The notes: generated from the letters alone by a model not told the origin. Counted from the first letter of the stretch, positions 19,202-28,130 are shown. The stretch: DNA of 64,000 nt from an uncultured Fibrobacter sp. (GCA_934691725.1 CAKUTF010000008.1:1-64000), one strand, 5' to 3'. Translations and numbers: made by a program.

Positions 19202-19758
19202 AGGGCGGTGGTTAGAACCGCGGACATCTAAGGGGATGAGGAATTAGGAATGAGTAATGAGAAATTGGTCAGCAAACGTCTAAGCTTAGTGGCGAGTAGT
19301 CAGTGTTCAGTGGTCAGAGTTGCGGTACAATGTCTGTCCCGTGCTCGCTATGCTGTCATTCCCCGGCTTGACCGGGGAATCTCCTTTCAGATAAGGGATT
19401 GCCGGGTCACCGCCCGAGAATGACTGTTAGCGAGCTTGTCGAGATGTTCAGAGCTTAGTTGATAGAACTTAGAGCTTAGAACAGTGAACATTTAAGCTTT
19501 CGTAATGCGGTACGAGGGACACGCTATACGGGAAACGGACGCAGACATTAATCTTCTGGAATACAGAAGATAGGCGTCTGCAACTCTAAGCTCTAAAATC
19601 TCAGTTCTAAGTTCTGAATCCCCTCTAGGATGACGCTAGAAGGGAAAGTTCGCTCCGATAACTATTCCCTAATCCCTCCGCATCCCGTGTCCCACTTCCC
19701 ATTTAACGACTATCAACTGATTTCTGTTTCCTGTTTTCTCTCAACTAAGCTCTCAGCT
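19202..19758. repeat. Intergenic patchwork repeat block
   Basis: About 555 bp between convergent genes; no gene seen. It contains a hairpin element at 19355-19381 (CTTGA loop), GAGGAATTAGGAATGAGTAATGAG words, the GTCAGTGTTCAGTGGTCAG type, CTTAGTTGATAGAACTTAGAG, and the longer word GGTACGAGGGACACGCTATA, which also appears at about 48.08 and 56.24 kb. Its right end supplies the last codons and the stop of the ybaK gene. Confidence 0.8.
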
Positions 19759-20253
19759 CTAAGTTCTGGCTTTCGGTTCGGCGATTTTCGCGACCGTGGC
19801 GTGGACGGCTTCGATGAGGTCTTTCGGAGCGATTTTCAGCTGGATGCCGCGCTGCCCGGCGCTGACAAAGATTGTCTCGAATTTAGTGGCGGTCTCGTGG
19901 ATGAAAATCGGGAACGGCTTCTTGAGCCCGACGGGGGAGCATCCACCGCGGATGTAGCCGGTGAGCGGCGTGAGTTCCTTGAGCGGGACCGTGTCGATTC
20001 GCTTGTTGCCCGAAACCTTGGCGAGTTCCTTGAGAGCGACTTCGAGGTATCCCGGAACGACGCCGATGAGCGGTCCCGTTTTGTCGCCGCGGACTAGAAT
20101 CGTCTTGAAAACGCGTTCGATAGGCTCGTGGAGCGTCTCCGCGATATGTTCCGCGCCGAGTTCCGTTTCCGTGACCGGGTAGGGAATGAGTTCGTAGGCG
20201 ATATGTTTTTGGTCGAGAATCCGCGCGGCGTTTGTCTTCTTGGCTTTTTCCAT
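19759..20253 (-). CDS. ybaK: YbaK/EbsC-type Cys-tRNA(Pro)/Cys-tRNA(Cys) deacylase
   Basis: A 164-residue trans-editing enzyme that hydrolyses mischarged aminoacyl-tRNA. YbaK motifs are clear: TNAARILDQKHIAYELIPYP, ERVFKTILVRGD, VVPGYLEVALKELAKVSGNKRI, TGYIRGGCSPVGLKKPFPIFI and VSAGQRGIQLKIAPKDLI. ATG 20253 is chosen because the family begins there; it lies 2 bp after the stop of the sirtuin gene. The last residues (Ala-Arg-Thr, TAG) are read from a repeat word of the neighbouring block, but the fold is complete before them. Confidence 0.9.
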   Translation of the reverse strand: MEKAKKTNAARILDQKHIAYELIPYPVTETELGAEHIAETLHEPIERVFKTILVRGDKTGPLIGVVPGYLEVALKELAKVSGNKRIDTVPLKELTPLTGYIRGGCSPVGLKKPFPIFIHETATKFETIFVSAGQRGIQLKIAPKDLIEAVHATVAKIAEPKART

Positions 20254-20255
20254 GG

Positions 20256-20951
20256 CTATTTTAAACCTTTCAGATAATTTTCGCACCATCTTGGGACGAT
20301 TTCCGTGGCGACGCCCTCGATGCACATGTCCGTGTGCGGATCGCTCGGGTCGATTTCGAGGTTCAGGCAGGTGACGTGCGCCCCGAAACGCTTGGCTACC
20401 TCTTTGAATCCCGCCGCCGGATAGACGACGCTGCTCGTTCCGATATACACGAATTCTTCTGTGTGGCGTAGGGCGCGCTCGATTCTTTCCATGTAGAGCG
20501 GAACTTCTCCGAACCAGACGATGTGCGGGCGGGTCGGTGCGCCGCAGACCGGGCATTTCGTTTCGAGCGTTTCTTCTCCGTCGAAAGGAAAAACGTGTTC
20601 CTCGTGCGCTTCGCAGCGGAGCTTTTTCAGTTCGCCGTGCATGTGCAGGATGCGCTTCGAACCGGCGCGCTCGTGCAGGTCATCAACGTTTTGCGTCACG
20701 AGGAGAAATTCATCGCCTAGGGCTTTTTCCAGCTGGACAAGTGCTTTGTGCGCCGCGTTCGGCTTGAACTTGGGAAGGGATGTTCTGAGCTGGCTGTAGA
20801 ATTTCTTGACGCGGACGGGGTCGCGGCGGAAACCTTCGGGGGTCGCGACCGCTTCGATCGGCTCGTTTTCCCAGAGACCGCCGTTTCCGCGAAACGTGTT
20901 GAGACCGGATTCCGCGCTGATTCCAGCCCCGGTGAGAACGACTACTTTCAT
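20256..20951 (-). CDS. cobB: Sirtuin NAD-dependent protein deacylase (CobB-type)
   Basis: Removes acyl groups from lysines using NAD. The 231-residue protein has TGAGISAESGLNTFRG (NAD binding), QNVDDLHERAG (catalytic His), CPVCGAPTRPHIVWFGE (second zinc Cys pair) and GTSSVVYPAAGF. The first zinc Cys pair is degenerate (RCEAH), as in several class III bacterial sirtuins. The residues FYSQLR sit where SIRT5/CobB desuccinylases have YxxR, but the spacing is one residue off. ATG 20951 overlaps the peptidase stop (ATGA). It is the middle gene of M20 peptidase - sirtuin - ybaK. Confidence 0.9.
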   Translation of the reverse strand: MKVVVLTGAGISAESGLNTFRGNGGLWENEPIEAVATPEGFRRDPVRVKKFYSQLRTSLPKFKPNAAHKALVQLEKALGDEFLLVTQNVDDLHERAGSKRILHMHGELKKLRCEAHEEHVFPFDGEETLETKCPVCGAPTRPHIVWFGEVPLYMERIERALRHTEEFVYIGTSSVVYPAAGFKEVAKRFGAHVTCLNLEIDPSDPHTDMCIEGVATEIVPRWCENYLKGLK

Positions 20952-22324
20952 TGGCAAAGTCCTTCAAAGAATAATGCTTCGGCGACAATTCCGCGTTCAA
21001 AGTCCTGCAGCCCGAGGCTTTCGTTTTCGCCGTGGGCGTTGCACTCCGGGTCTTCGAGCCCTGTCATGAGAATGGGAATGTCGCCTAGCGTATCGCGGAA
21101 GAGCTGCGCTCCCGGAATGGACGCTCCGCAGCCGATGTACTTGGCTTCAGTCCCGTAGGCCTTGGTCATCGCTTCTTTCATGAGCGCGTAGTAGGGGTGG
21201 GAAATATCCGTCGTGAAAGGATTCGCCCCGTCTTCGGGGATGAGGCTGAGCTTGAGACCGTCGGGGCAGTTTTTCTTGAGATGCTCTTCGAGGAGCCTTG
21301 TCGCGCGTTCCGTCTGCATTCCTGGAGCGAGCCGGATGCCGATGCGCGCGTAGGCGGAATCCTGGAGGACATTTCCCGCCTGGGTCCGCGATCCCGCTTC
21401 GAACGCCGTGACGACGAGGGATGGTTTCCGCCAGAGCGTTTCGAGAATCGAATCCTTGCCGCCGAGAATCTTAGTCCCCGGAAGCATCCCCGATTCCTTG
21501 CGGAAAGTCTCTTCCGTGTAGCGGAGCGCCCGGTAGCTTTCGCGTTCCTCTTCGGTCGGTTCCGCGATGCCTTCGTCAAAATGTTCCACGAGGATGTTTC
21601 CTTCGGCATCGGTAAGCGACGCTATCATCTTGCAAAGCGCCTGCACCGGGTCGGGGATGGGGCCTGACCAGGAACCTGAATGAAGCGGAGCCTTGACGGA
21701 CTTGACGATGACGGAGACGGCGGACATCCCCCGGAGCGATGTCGTAATCGATGGGGTTCCGGCGGAAAAGTTCGAAAGGTCCGCGATGATGACCGCATCC
21801 GCCCGGAGAAGCTCCCGATTTTTTTCGAGAAGTTCGCCGAAGCCCGAACTGCCGCATTCTTCTTCGCCCTCGATGATGAACTTGATGTTCGGCATCTTGT
21901 CGCCGCATACGGCAAGCGCTTGGGAGACCGCCGCGATGTGCAGGATGATTCCCGACTTGTCGTCCGCCGCGCCGCGTCCGTAAAGGCGTCCGTTCCGGAC
22001 TTCGGGCGCAAAAGGCGCGCTTTCCCAGAGGGCTTCCCGCATCGTCGGCTGCACGTCGTGATGCGCATAGAGAAGGACTGTCGGATTTTCGGGATGCGTC
22101 TTCAGCTCGGCAAAGACGGAAGCGCGTCCGCTTTCCGGAACGAGAAGCTGCGCGTTCGTAAAACCGTAGCTTTCGAAAAGAGCCTTGACCGCCTGGGCGG
22201 AGCGATGGACTTCGTTCTGGTCGAAATGGTCGAAGCTGATGGACGGAATGCGGATCAGGGCTTTCAGGAGTTCGACGTAGCGCGGAAACATCTCGTGGAT
22301 GCGCGCCGGTAAAGTTTCGTTCAT
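20948..22324 (-). CDS. M20-family metallopeptidase (dipeptidase)
   Basis: A 458-residue cytoplasmic zinc peptidase. Metal and catalytic motifs: LLYAHHDVQP (His and Asp), YGRGAADDKSGI (bridging Asp), IIEGEEECGSSGF (catalytic Glu and ligand Glu), then the dimerisation domain with APLHSGSWSG, and a final CGASIPGAQLF with a His in NAHGENE. This is the M20 dipeptidase branch close to carnosinase-type and PepV-like enzymes; substrate not readable. First gene of a three-gene overlapping unit with the sirtuin and ybaK. Confidence 0.88.
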   Translation of the reverse strand: MNETLPARIHEMFPRYVELLKALIRIPSISFDHFDQNEVHRSAQAVKALFESYGFTNAQLLVPESGRASVFAELKTHPENPTVLLYAHHDVQPTMREALWESAPFAPEVRNGRLYGRGAADDKSGIILHIAAVSQALAVCGDKMPNIKFIIEGEEECGSSGFGELLEKNRELLRADAVIIADLSNFSAGTPSITTSLRGMSAVSVIVKSVKAPLHSGSWSGPIPDPVQALCKMIASLTDAEGNILVEHFDEGIAEPTEEERESYRALRYTEETFRKESGMLPGTKILGGKDSILETLWRKPSLVVTAFEAGSRTQAGNVLQDSAYARIGIRLAPGMQTERATRLLEEHLKKNCPDGLKLSLIPEDGANPFTTDISHPYYALMKEAMTKAYGTEAKYIGCGASIPGAQLFRDTLGDIPILMTGLEDPECNAHGENESLGLQDFERGIVAEALFFEGLCQ

Positions 22325-22371
22325 GGGGATTCCTCATACCGGTGAATGGTTTTTTGTTAATTTAATCAAAT

Positions 22372-23535
22372 ATGGCAGGCTTTGACAAAGATTACGACTA
22401 TAAACTATCGAAAGGCGACAGGCTTCTCGCGCTTATTCGGAGCGTCTTTCGGAAATCCCCGGAATTTCGTCACGATTCCCTGAAGCACGTGGCGCGCTTT
22501 GCGCCTTACATTCCCTTTCTCGGCGGAAAGCCGAACCTTTGCCCGGAACAGAAGACCGTCATCCGGTTTCGGGACGGAAGTCTGCCGATTACGCTAGCCT
22601 CCCCGATTATCCTCGCGGCGGGAGCGAACAAGACGGCGCACCGGATTGCGGACTATGCGAACCTGGGATTCGGGGGAATTTCGGTTGGGACGGTCACCCG
22701 GCGTTTTCGCGAAGGGAACACGCACCGTCCGCGCATCGGCTTCTTGGAGCACGACCGCGCGATCTACAACAGCATGGGCCTGAACAACGACGGCGTCGAA
22801 GCGGTCGTTGCGCGAGTCCAAAACCAAATCGACGGGGCGCACCGGAACGGTCTCTGCGTCGGGATTTCGGTTGCGGAAACCCCGGGCCTTCTTTCGGAAG
22901 AGGAAAAGCTCGCCGATGCCCTCGAATGCTTTGAACGGGCGTATCCTGCCGCGGATTACCTCGAAATCAACGCGAGCTGTCCGAATACTGGCGAGAACCG
23001 CCTCGACCTCGATACGCATTTCATCAAATCCTTGTTCGGCGAAGTGATGAATTTCCGAAACGCGCAGCCTGTGAAAAAAGCCGTTTATGCGAAGCTCAGC
23101 CCGGACATGCCGGAAGAGGCTCTCTCGGCGACGCTTGAAGCTCTTTCGGACGTTGGCGTCTCCGGCGTGGTTCTCGGCAACACCTACCCGACAAAAAAGC
23201 TCGGTGCGCTTTCGACAAATGCCCGCTACGAGGACCTGAAGGTTCTTCGCGCGGACGGCGACAAGGGCGGACTCAGCGGGCGACCGCTCTACCCGAACAC
23301 ATACCGGATGACCGCTTTTGTCAAGTCCCGTTTCCCGCGGCTGAGCGTGATCGCTTGCGGCGGAATCGACCACGGGAAAAAAATCTTCGACCTTCTCCGC
23401 GCCGGAGCCGACGCCGTGGAATGTTACAGCGTCTGCGCGTTCCGCTGGATGCCCGCCCATGCCATGCGGAGGGAACTTTCCGCGGCTCTCGCCGAAGCTG
23501 GTTTCTCGAACGTGACGGAATTGCACACAAACTAA
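22372..23535 (+). CDS. pyrD: Dihydroorotate dehydrogenase (quinone), class 2
   Basis: Oxidises dihydroorotate to orotate in pyrimidine synthesis, passing electrons to quinone at the membrane. The 387-residue length and N-terminal helical extension (about 1-55) fit class 2. Motifs: ILAAGANKTA, GFGGISVGTVT, RIGFLEHDRAIYNSMGLNNDGVE (FMN/substrate loop), LEINASCPNTGE, KLSPDMPEE, GGLSGRPLYP and IACGGIDHGKKIFDLLRAGADAVE (phosphate site). An A+T-rich promoter stretch lies directly before the ATG, so the leader is short. It is divergent from the M20 peptidase operon. Confidence 0.93.
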   Translation: MAGFDKDYDYKLSKGDRLLALIRSVFRKSPEFRHDSLKHVARFAPYIPFLGGKPNLCPEQKTVIRFRDGSLPITLASPIILAAGANKTAHRIADYANLGFGGISVGTVTRRFREGNTHRPRIGFLEHDRAIYNSMGLNNDGVEAVVARVQNQIDGAHRNGLCVGISVAETPGLLSEEEKLADALECFERAYPAADYLEINASCPNTGENRLDLDTHFIKSLFGEVMNFRNAQPVKKAVYAKLSPDMPEEALSATLEALSDVGVSGVVLGNTYPTKKLGALSTNARYEDLKVLRADGDKGGLSGRPLYPNTYRMTAFVKSRFPRLSVIACGGIDHGKKIFDLLRAGADAVECYSVCAFRWMPAHAMRRELSAALAEAGFSNVTELHTN

Positions 23536-23543
23536 TTTTCTCG

Positions 23544-24086
23544 ATGCGCGCGCTTCTTTGCCTTCTCTCCGTTTTCGCGTTTAGCGCTTCTGCCCATGCC
23601 GGCTTTTTTCTCGAAAGGGACGCCGCCGAAGAAGAAGCGAAGTCGCTCGACGTAGAGCGGGGATTTGCTTTTGGCGGGGGAAGTTCGTTTTCCTTTTATC
23701 TGGGGGCTTTGGACATCGCGCTCGAAGGGCTTCTCGCCTATCGTTTCGAAAACGATTTCGGTCTGGGCGCAAACGTCTCGCTCGGAATCTCCGAACCTGT
23801 CCACGAGGCGAGCGTCGAACTTGACCGCTACGTCGGGACGGACGATTTTCTGGGAATCGGTTCGGGAGCGGTGCTTTTCGAAAAAAGAGGAAAATACCGC
23901 GCCTCTCCGCGCATTTTCGTAGATTACGGACGAAACATGAAGCCGTGGCCACGGGCCCGCTTTGCGCTCCAAACGAAGCTCCGGATTTCCTACCTGATTG
24001 GCGAAACGTTCGAACGGAAGGAATCTTTCACGACGCGGAATGCGAGCATCGTGTTTTCCGGGCATTTCGCCCTTGTCTTTTTCTAG
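23544..24086 (+). CDS. Exported small beta-barrel-like outer-membrane protein
   Basis: A 180-residue protein with a signal peptide (about 1-19, FSASAHA) and a series of alternating strands (GGGSSFSFYLGALDIALEGLLAYRF, FGLGANVSLGI, RASPRIFVDYG, ARFALQTKLRISYLI, ASIVFSGHFALVFF) ending in a terminal Phe, as expected for a small outer-membrane barrel. It starts 8 bp after pyrD. No family recognised; the porin-like topology is inferred from strand pattern only. Confidence 0.6.
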   Translation: MRALLCLLSVFAFSASAHAGFFLERDAAEEEAKSLDVERGFAFGGGSSFSFYLGALDIALEGLLAYRFENDFGLGANVSLGISEPVHEASVELDRYVGTDDFLGIGSGAVLFEKRGKYRASPRIFVDYGRNMKPWPRARFALQTKLRISYLIGETFERKESFTTRNASIVFSGHFALVFF

Positions 24087-24094
24087 AGGTCTAA

Positions 24095-24859
24095 ATGATG
24101 AATTTCTGGAACCGAATCTTCTTCTGCCTTTTGTTCCTTGTCGCGTATTCCTTTTCGGCGGCATGGCTCGGCATTTCGTTCAAGTCCGAACCGTACAGGG
24201 ACCAGATAGCGCTGAAAATCCAGGGAATCCATCCGGGGTCGGGAGCCGTCGGGAAGAATGTCTTGCCGGGAGACCTGATCGTCGGAATCAACGGGCGGAA
24301 GATTACGGAAATGAACGTTGTCAAGTCGGAACTTTCGGGCGCGAAAACGGGGACGAATGTTTCGCTCGAACTCGTGCGCGACGGGAAAAAGTTCTCGGCA
24401 AAAGTCTCGATGACGGAGCGCCCCGACAACATTTCGAGCCTGACCGGTTCGTCGATCGGGAGCAAGGCGCTAGCGTTCGAAAAGAACTTTTACCGGAACG
24501 GCGAAAAGCGGAAGAAAAAGCCCAGGGTGACGCTCCTCGACTTCTGGGCGACATGGTGCGGACCGTGCCGCATGACGCTTCCGGTTCTCGGGCGGCTCTA
24601 CGAAAAGCTCGGCGACCGCGGTCTCGAAGTCATCGGAATTTCGAGCGAAGCTTCGGGCGTTCTCGAAGATTTCTACCGGGAACATCCGTCACCGTATCCG
24701 CTCTACCGCGATGCGACCCAGGAAATGTGGCGCCGCTACGGCATTTCCGCCGTTCCCACGCTGATGCTCCTCGACGAGAACGGCTACATCCAGAAAGTCT
24801 GGCCCGGGGCGCCGAACGAACGCGCCCTCGAACGGGCGATTCTCGATGCGATGAAATAG
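24095..24859 (+). CDS. Exported PDZ-thioredoxin (TlpA-like) fusion protein
   Basis: A 254-residue exported or membrane-anchored protein (hydrophobic segment about 5-24). A PDZ domain (about 25-105; GIHPGSGAVGKNVLPGDLIVGINGRKI) is followed by a TlpA/ResA-type thioredoxin domain with the active site WCGPC (DFWATWCGPCRM, about 148-158), VIGISSE and the cis-Pro motif AVPTLML. It probably reduces disulphides or helps fold partners in the periplasm, with the PDZ domain guiding substrate choice. The fusion order PDZ then thioredoxin is uncommon. Eight bp separate it from the barrel gene. Confidence 0.85.
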   Translation: MMNFWNRIFFCLLFLVAYSFSAAWLGISFKSEPYRDQIALKIQGIHPGSGAVGKNVLPGDLIVGINGRKITEMNVVKSELSGAKTGTNVSLELVRDGKKFSAKVSMTERPDNISSLTGSSIGSKALAFEKNFYRNGEKRKKKPRVTLLDFWATWCGPCRMTLPVLGRLYEKLGDRGLEVIGISSEASGVLEDFYREHPSPYPLYRDATQEMWRRYGISAVPTLMLLDENGYIQKVWPGAPNERALERAILDAMK

Positions 24860-24902
24860 GACCTGGGAAAAATTCCAGGCACTTTTCGATCCGAAATATC
24901 CT

Positions 24903-24911
24903 ATATTTTGA
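24903..24911 (+). promoter_or_regulatory. Likely promoter box of the defence island
   Basis: TATATTTTG resembles the TAnnTTTG box (one extra T), as at 10438. A start about 6-10 bp downstream would give a leader of about 280 nt before the helicase gene, much longer than the other leaders in this window. Confidence 0.45.
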
Positions 24912-24914
24912 TTA

Positions 24915-25196
24915 CATAGCTCGCCTGGGCGAAAGCCCGGGCGGGCGTCCGTTTTGATTGAGTATTTGCTCTAGTCTCCGTCTCGAAATCTGCAAATTTC
25001 ACACTTACGAGAATAGGGTAAACCGCTCACGTCCCGCTTGGGGCGTGGGTCGTTTGCGTTTATTGGTAAGTAGGCTTTGCAGAGCCCCGAGATGCAGTAA
25101 ACGGTGCGACGACCCCACGCCTTTTTTGTTTGGCGAAAAGTCGCGCACCGGCGGCTGGCAAAACTCGTTTGAAGAGTTTTACATGGGAGGCCAGTC
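24915..25196 (+). ncRNA. Structured leader RNA with terminator-like hairpin before the helicase gene
   Basis: About 280 bp with no gene but dense pairing. An 8-bp stem with a GAAA tetraloop is at 24923-24942. A composite hairpin at 25042-25121 has GGCGTGGGTCGT pairing with ACGACCCCACGCC (one bulge), CGTTTA (25057-25062) with TAAACG (25098-25103), and GGCT (25073-25076) with AGCC (25083-25086), followed by a run of six T. An alternative hairpin 25029-25046 (ACGTCCC-gctt-GGGGCGT, one G-U pair) uses part of the same 5' arm, so the two exclude each other. Near the start codon AAAACTC/GAGTTTT and GGCTGGC/GCCAGTC form further stems around the GGGAGG ribosome site. This fits an attenuator-type leader or a separate small RNA. 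Not recognised as a known class. Confidence 0.6.
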
Positions 25197-28130
25197 GTGA
25201 AAGCCAATGCGGAACAGATGCGCGTCATCGAGACCACGGAGTCTCCGTTGCTCGTGATTGCGGGTCCGGGAGCGGGCAAGACCAAGACCCTTGTCGATAG
25301 GGTCTGCCACCTGGTTTACGATTTGAACGTCTCTCCCGGAAATATTCTGGTGGGGACCTTTACCGAAAAGGCGGCGCGGGAGCTTTTGTCGCGAATCTCG
25401 GCGGCGTCGGCTGCCTACGAGGTTCAAAAGAACATCTCCGAGCTACGTGTGGGGACGCTCCATTCCATTTTTCTGGATTTCCTGGACGAGTATGCGGATA
25501 GGACCGACCTCAAACGGGGCTACCGGATTCTCGACGAATTCGAGCAGAGCTATCTGTTCTATGAAAACGCAAGGCGCTTCAACGAAATCGAAAATGTCAC
25601 GGAGCTTTTGGGAAAGAACTGGAAATCGGCATACGGCTGGAATGCGGCGAAAAAGCTTGCTGGGCTGGTGAACAAGGTCGCCGAAGAGAACCTGGACATC
25701 GAAAAACTGGCGCGTTGCGGGAAATCGGAAAAGTTGCCGGTTCTAGCCGCTGTAGCCAAGCTCTACCGGGAAATTCTTGCGGAAGAAAATGCGCTGGACT
25801 TTTCCCTGATCCAGACGAAAATGTGGGAACTTCTCGGAAACAAGGAGGTCTTGAAAGACATCCGCTCGAAAGTCCGCTACATCATGGTCGATGAATACCA
25901 GGACACGAACCGCATCCAGGAAGCGATTCTTCTGAAAATGGCGGCTCCGGAAAGTCTCGGCTTTTTGAAGCGAGGCGATTCGGCGAACCGCATCTGCGTC
26001 GTGGGCGATGACGATCAGGCGCTCTACCGTTTTCGCGGAGCGACCGTCGAAAACATCTTGCGGTTCGAGGAAAACTTTCCGAAGTGGGGACGCGGCAAGT
26101 GCGAAAAAATCGAACTCGATAAAAATTACCGTTCGCATCCGGACATCATCGATTTCTACAACAAGTGGATGGAAAACATTTGGGATGAAAAGTGGGGAAG
26201 GTTTCGCCATGCGAAGGTGATCCAAAATGCGGGCAGGCAGACAAGGGAAAATGCGAAATATCCGGGCGTTGTCCGGTGCATGGGAAAAGACAACGAAAAC
26301 TGGTGCAAGAATTTTTACGGTTTTGTCTGCAGGCTCAGGAAGAGTGGAGCCTTGAATGATTACAGCCAGATTGCCGTCCTGTCAAATTCTGTCAAGAGCG
26401 AAAAGATTGTCGAGCTTTCCGCTTACCTGGAAGAAAAGGGGATCCCAGTCTTTTCGCCGCGTTCCGACCGTTTCTTTGAACGCAAGGAGATTCAGCTTTC
26501 CTTGGGGGCGTTGATTTTCCTCTTCCCGAATCTGGAGAAAAACTATCTCGCGGGAGAACGAAACGCGGATTACCTGGAAGAAATTTGGGCGTATTACGAC
26601 CTGTGCCTGGACGCATTCACCGGGGAACTGCGAAACGATCCGTCGAAGCACAAGACGTTGCGGGCGTGGGCCGTGAAAAAGGCGCAGGAAATCGCCAAGA
26701 CTTCGCGCAATACGGATTACACCTTCGCGAACCTTTTTTACGAGATGCTGCAGTTCCCGATGTTTGCGGAATTCTTGTCGGCGGAACTCGGCGGCGGCAT
26801 TGCGGATTTGCGCCCGGCATACAACATGGCCTTGTTCAGTAAACTGCTCTGCCGCTTTGAAAGCATGAACGGCGTGGCGGCGATTGTGGCGAACAGGGAA
26901 AAGCGCAAGAAGGTTTTGCGGAAACTCTTCAACGAATACTTCAAGTTTTTGAAAGACGGCGGAATCGGCGAATACGAAGACTTCGACATGGTGACGCCGC
27001 CGGGATGCATCAGCATCATGACGATTCACCAGAGCAAGGGCCTGGAATTTCCGGTGGCTTGCGTCGATTCGCTCGATTCCGTTCCGCGGAAAAACTTTGA
27101 CGACATCGACTTGGAAATTGCGGAACATTATCACGGGAAGGAGCCGTGGGAACCTCTTGAGCGCGTCAAGTATTTTGATTTTTGGCGGCTCTACTACACC
27201 GCGTTCAGCCGGGCGAAAAATCTGCTCGTGCTGACAGGAGTCGAAGACAGAAAATCGCCGTCTAGGTATTTCGACTGCGTCTATCGCGACATTCCCGACT
27301 GCTCGGCGCTTTTTGAAAAAGGCGCGGCAAAACCCGATATCGATGCCGTCAAGGAAGGCGACGTGAAGCATCGCTATTCCTTTACAGGCCATATCCTGCT
27401 TTACGAGAACTGTCCTCTGCAATACAAGTTCTTTCGGGAACTGGAATTTTCGCCGGTGCGGACGAACGCGATTCTCTTCGGAACGCTGGTGCACCAGACG
27501 ATCGAAGATGTGCACAGGGAGGTGCTCGCCGGAAAAGCGGACAACGTGACGCGGCAAAACATGGAATCCTGGATTCGGAAAAACTATGCGCAGCTTTCTA
27601 AGGAACTGGGCGTTTACCTGCGGGAAAGCTCCTTGAAGTCCGTTTTGAAGCACGTGGAAAATTACGTGGACTATGCGGGCAGGGACTGGAGCCGCATCCG
27701 GGAGGCCGAAGTGCCGCTTTCGCTTCTCGAGGACGACTACATCCTGGAAGGGCGCGTCGATTTGATCCGCGGGCAAGGCGATAGCTTGGAAATACTCGAT
27801 TTCAAGACGGACAAGAAGCCCGACGTCAATAGCGAGAAGGACCGGGAAAAGCTCATGCGTTACAAGCGCCAGCTTGAAATCTACGCCCATCTCGTCGAGA
27901 AAAAATACGGAAGGCCTGTGGGAAAAATGCACCTGTTCTACACGGGAACGGAAGAAGGCAGTCCCTTTGTGAGCTACGACTTTAACGCGGCTGCCGTTGA
28001 TTGGACGATTGCCGAGGTAAACTCCGTTGTGGAAAAAATCGAGCGGAAAAGTTTTACGCGCGACAAAAAATGCCCTCCCGCGCAATGCGCCGAGTGCGAC
28101 TTCAGATTCTATTGCGGAAAAAACATTTAA
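25197..28130 (+). CDS. UvrD/PcrA-type helicase with C-terminal Cas4/AddB-like iron-sulphur nuclease domain
   Basis: A 977-residue superfamily 1 helicase. Walker A is AGPGAGKT (22-29), motif II DEYQD (232-236), motif III VVGDDDQALYRFRG, motif V TIHQSKGLEFPV and motif VI YYTAFSRAKNLL. The C-terminal third is a PD-(D/E)xK nuclease of the RecB/Cas4 type, with GRVDLI and DFK (868-870). It is bracketed by four cysteines (C739 in ENCPLQY; C964, C967 and C973 in QCAECDFRFYC), the Fe-S pattern of AddB and Cas4. It likely unwinds and degrades DNA. The GTG start follows GGGAGG, and the gene ends 10 bp before mod, so it belongs to the restriction operon rather than to housekeeping repair. Confidence 0.85.
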   Translation: MKANAEQMRVIETTESPLLVIAGPGAGKTKTLVDRVCHLVYDLNVSPGNILVGTFTEKAARELLSRISAASAAYEVQKNISELRVGTLHSIFLDFLDEYADRTDLKRGYRILDEFEQSYLFYENARRFNEIENVTELLGKNWKSAYGWNAAKKLAGLVNKVAEENLDIEKLARCGKSEKLPVLAAVAKLYREILAEENALDFSLIQTKMWELLGNKEVLKDIRSKVRYIMVDEYQDTNRIQEAILLKMAAPESLGFLKRGDSANRICVVGDDDQALYRFRGATVENILRFEENFPKWGRGKCEKIELDKNYRSHPDIIDFYNKWMENIWDEKWGRFRHAKVIQNAGRQTRENAKYPGVVRCMGKDNENWCKNFYGFVCRLRKSGALNDYSQIAVLSNSVKSEKIVELSAYLEEKGIPVFSPRSDRFFERKEIQLSLGALIFLFPNLEKNYLAGERNADYLEEIWAYYDLCLDAFTGELRNDPSKHKTLRAWAVKKAQEIAKTSRNTDYTFANLFYEMLQFPMFAEFLSAELGGGIADLRPAYNMALFSKLLCRFESMNGVAAIVANREKRKKVLRKLFNEYFKFLKDGGIGEYEDFDMVTPPGCISIMTIHQSKGLEFPVACVDSLDSVPRKNFDDIDLEIAEHYHGKEPWEPLERVKYFDFWRLYYTAFSRAKNLLVLTGVEDRKSPSRYFDCVYRDIPDCSALFEKGAAKPDIDAVKEGDVKHRYSFTGHILLYENCPLQYKFFRELEFSPVRTNAILFGTLVHQTIEDVHREVLAGKADNVTRQNMESWIRKNYAQLSKELGVYLRESSLKSVLKHVENYVDYAGRDWSRIREAEVPLSLLEDDYILEGRVDLIRGQGDSLEILDFKTDKKPDVNSEKDREKLMRYKRQLEIYAHLVEKKYGRPVGKMHLFYTGTEEGSPFVSYDFNAAAVDWTIAEVNSVVEKIERKSFTRDKKCPPAQCAECDFRFYCGKNI

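Noticed and set aside
24915..25196. IscB/TnpB guide RNA, 6S RNA, SRP RNA or a known riboswitch
   Set aside because: No IscB, TnpB or transposon gene follows; the structure lacks the 6S central bubble plan, the SRP GGAA-type loop and conserved riboswitch cores I know. A formal RNA family search is still the decisive test.
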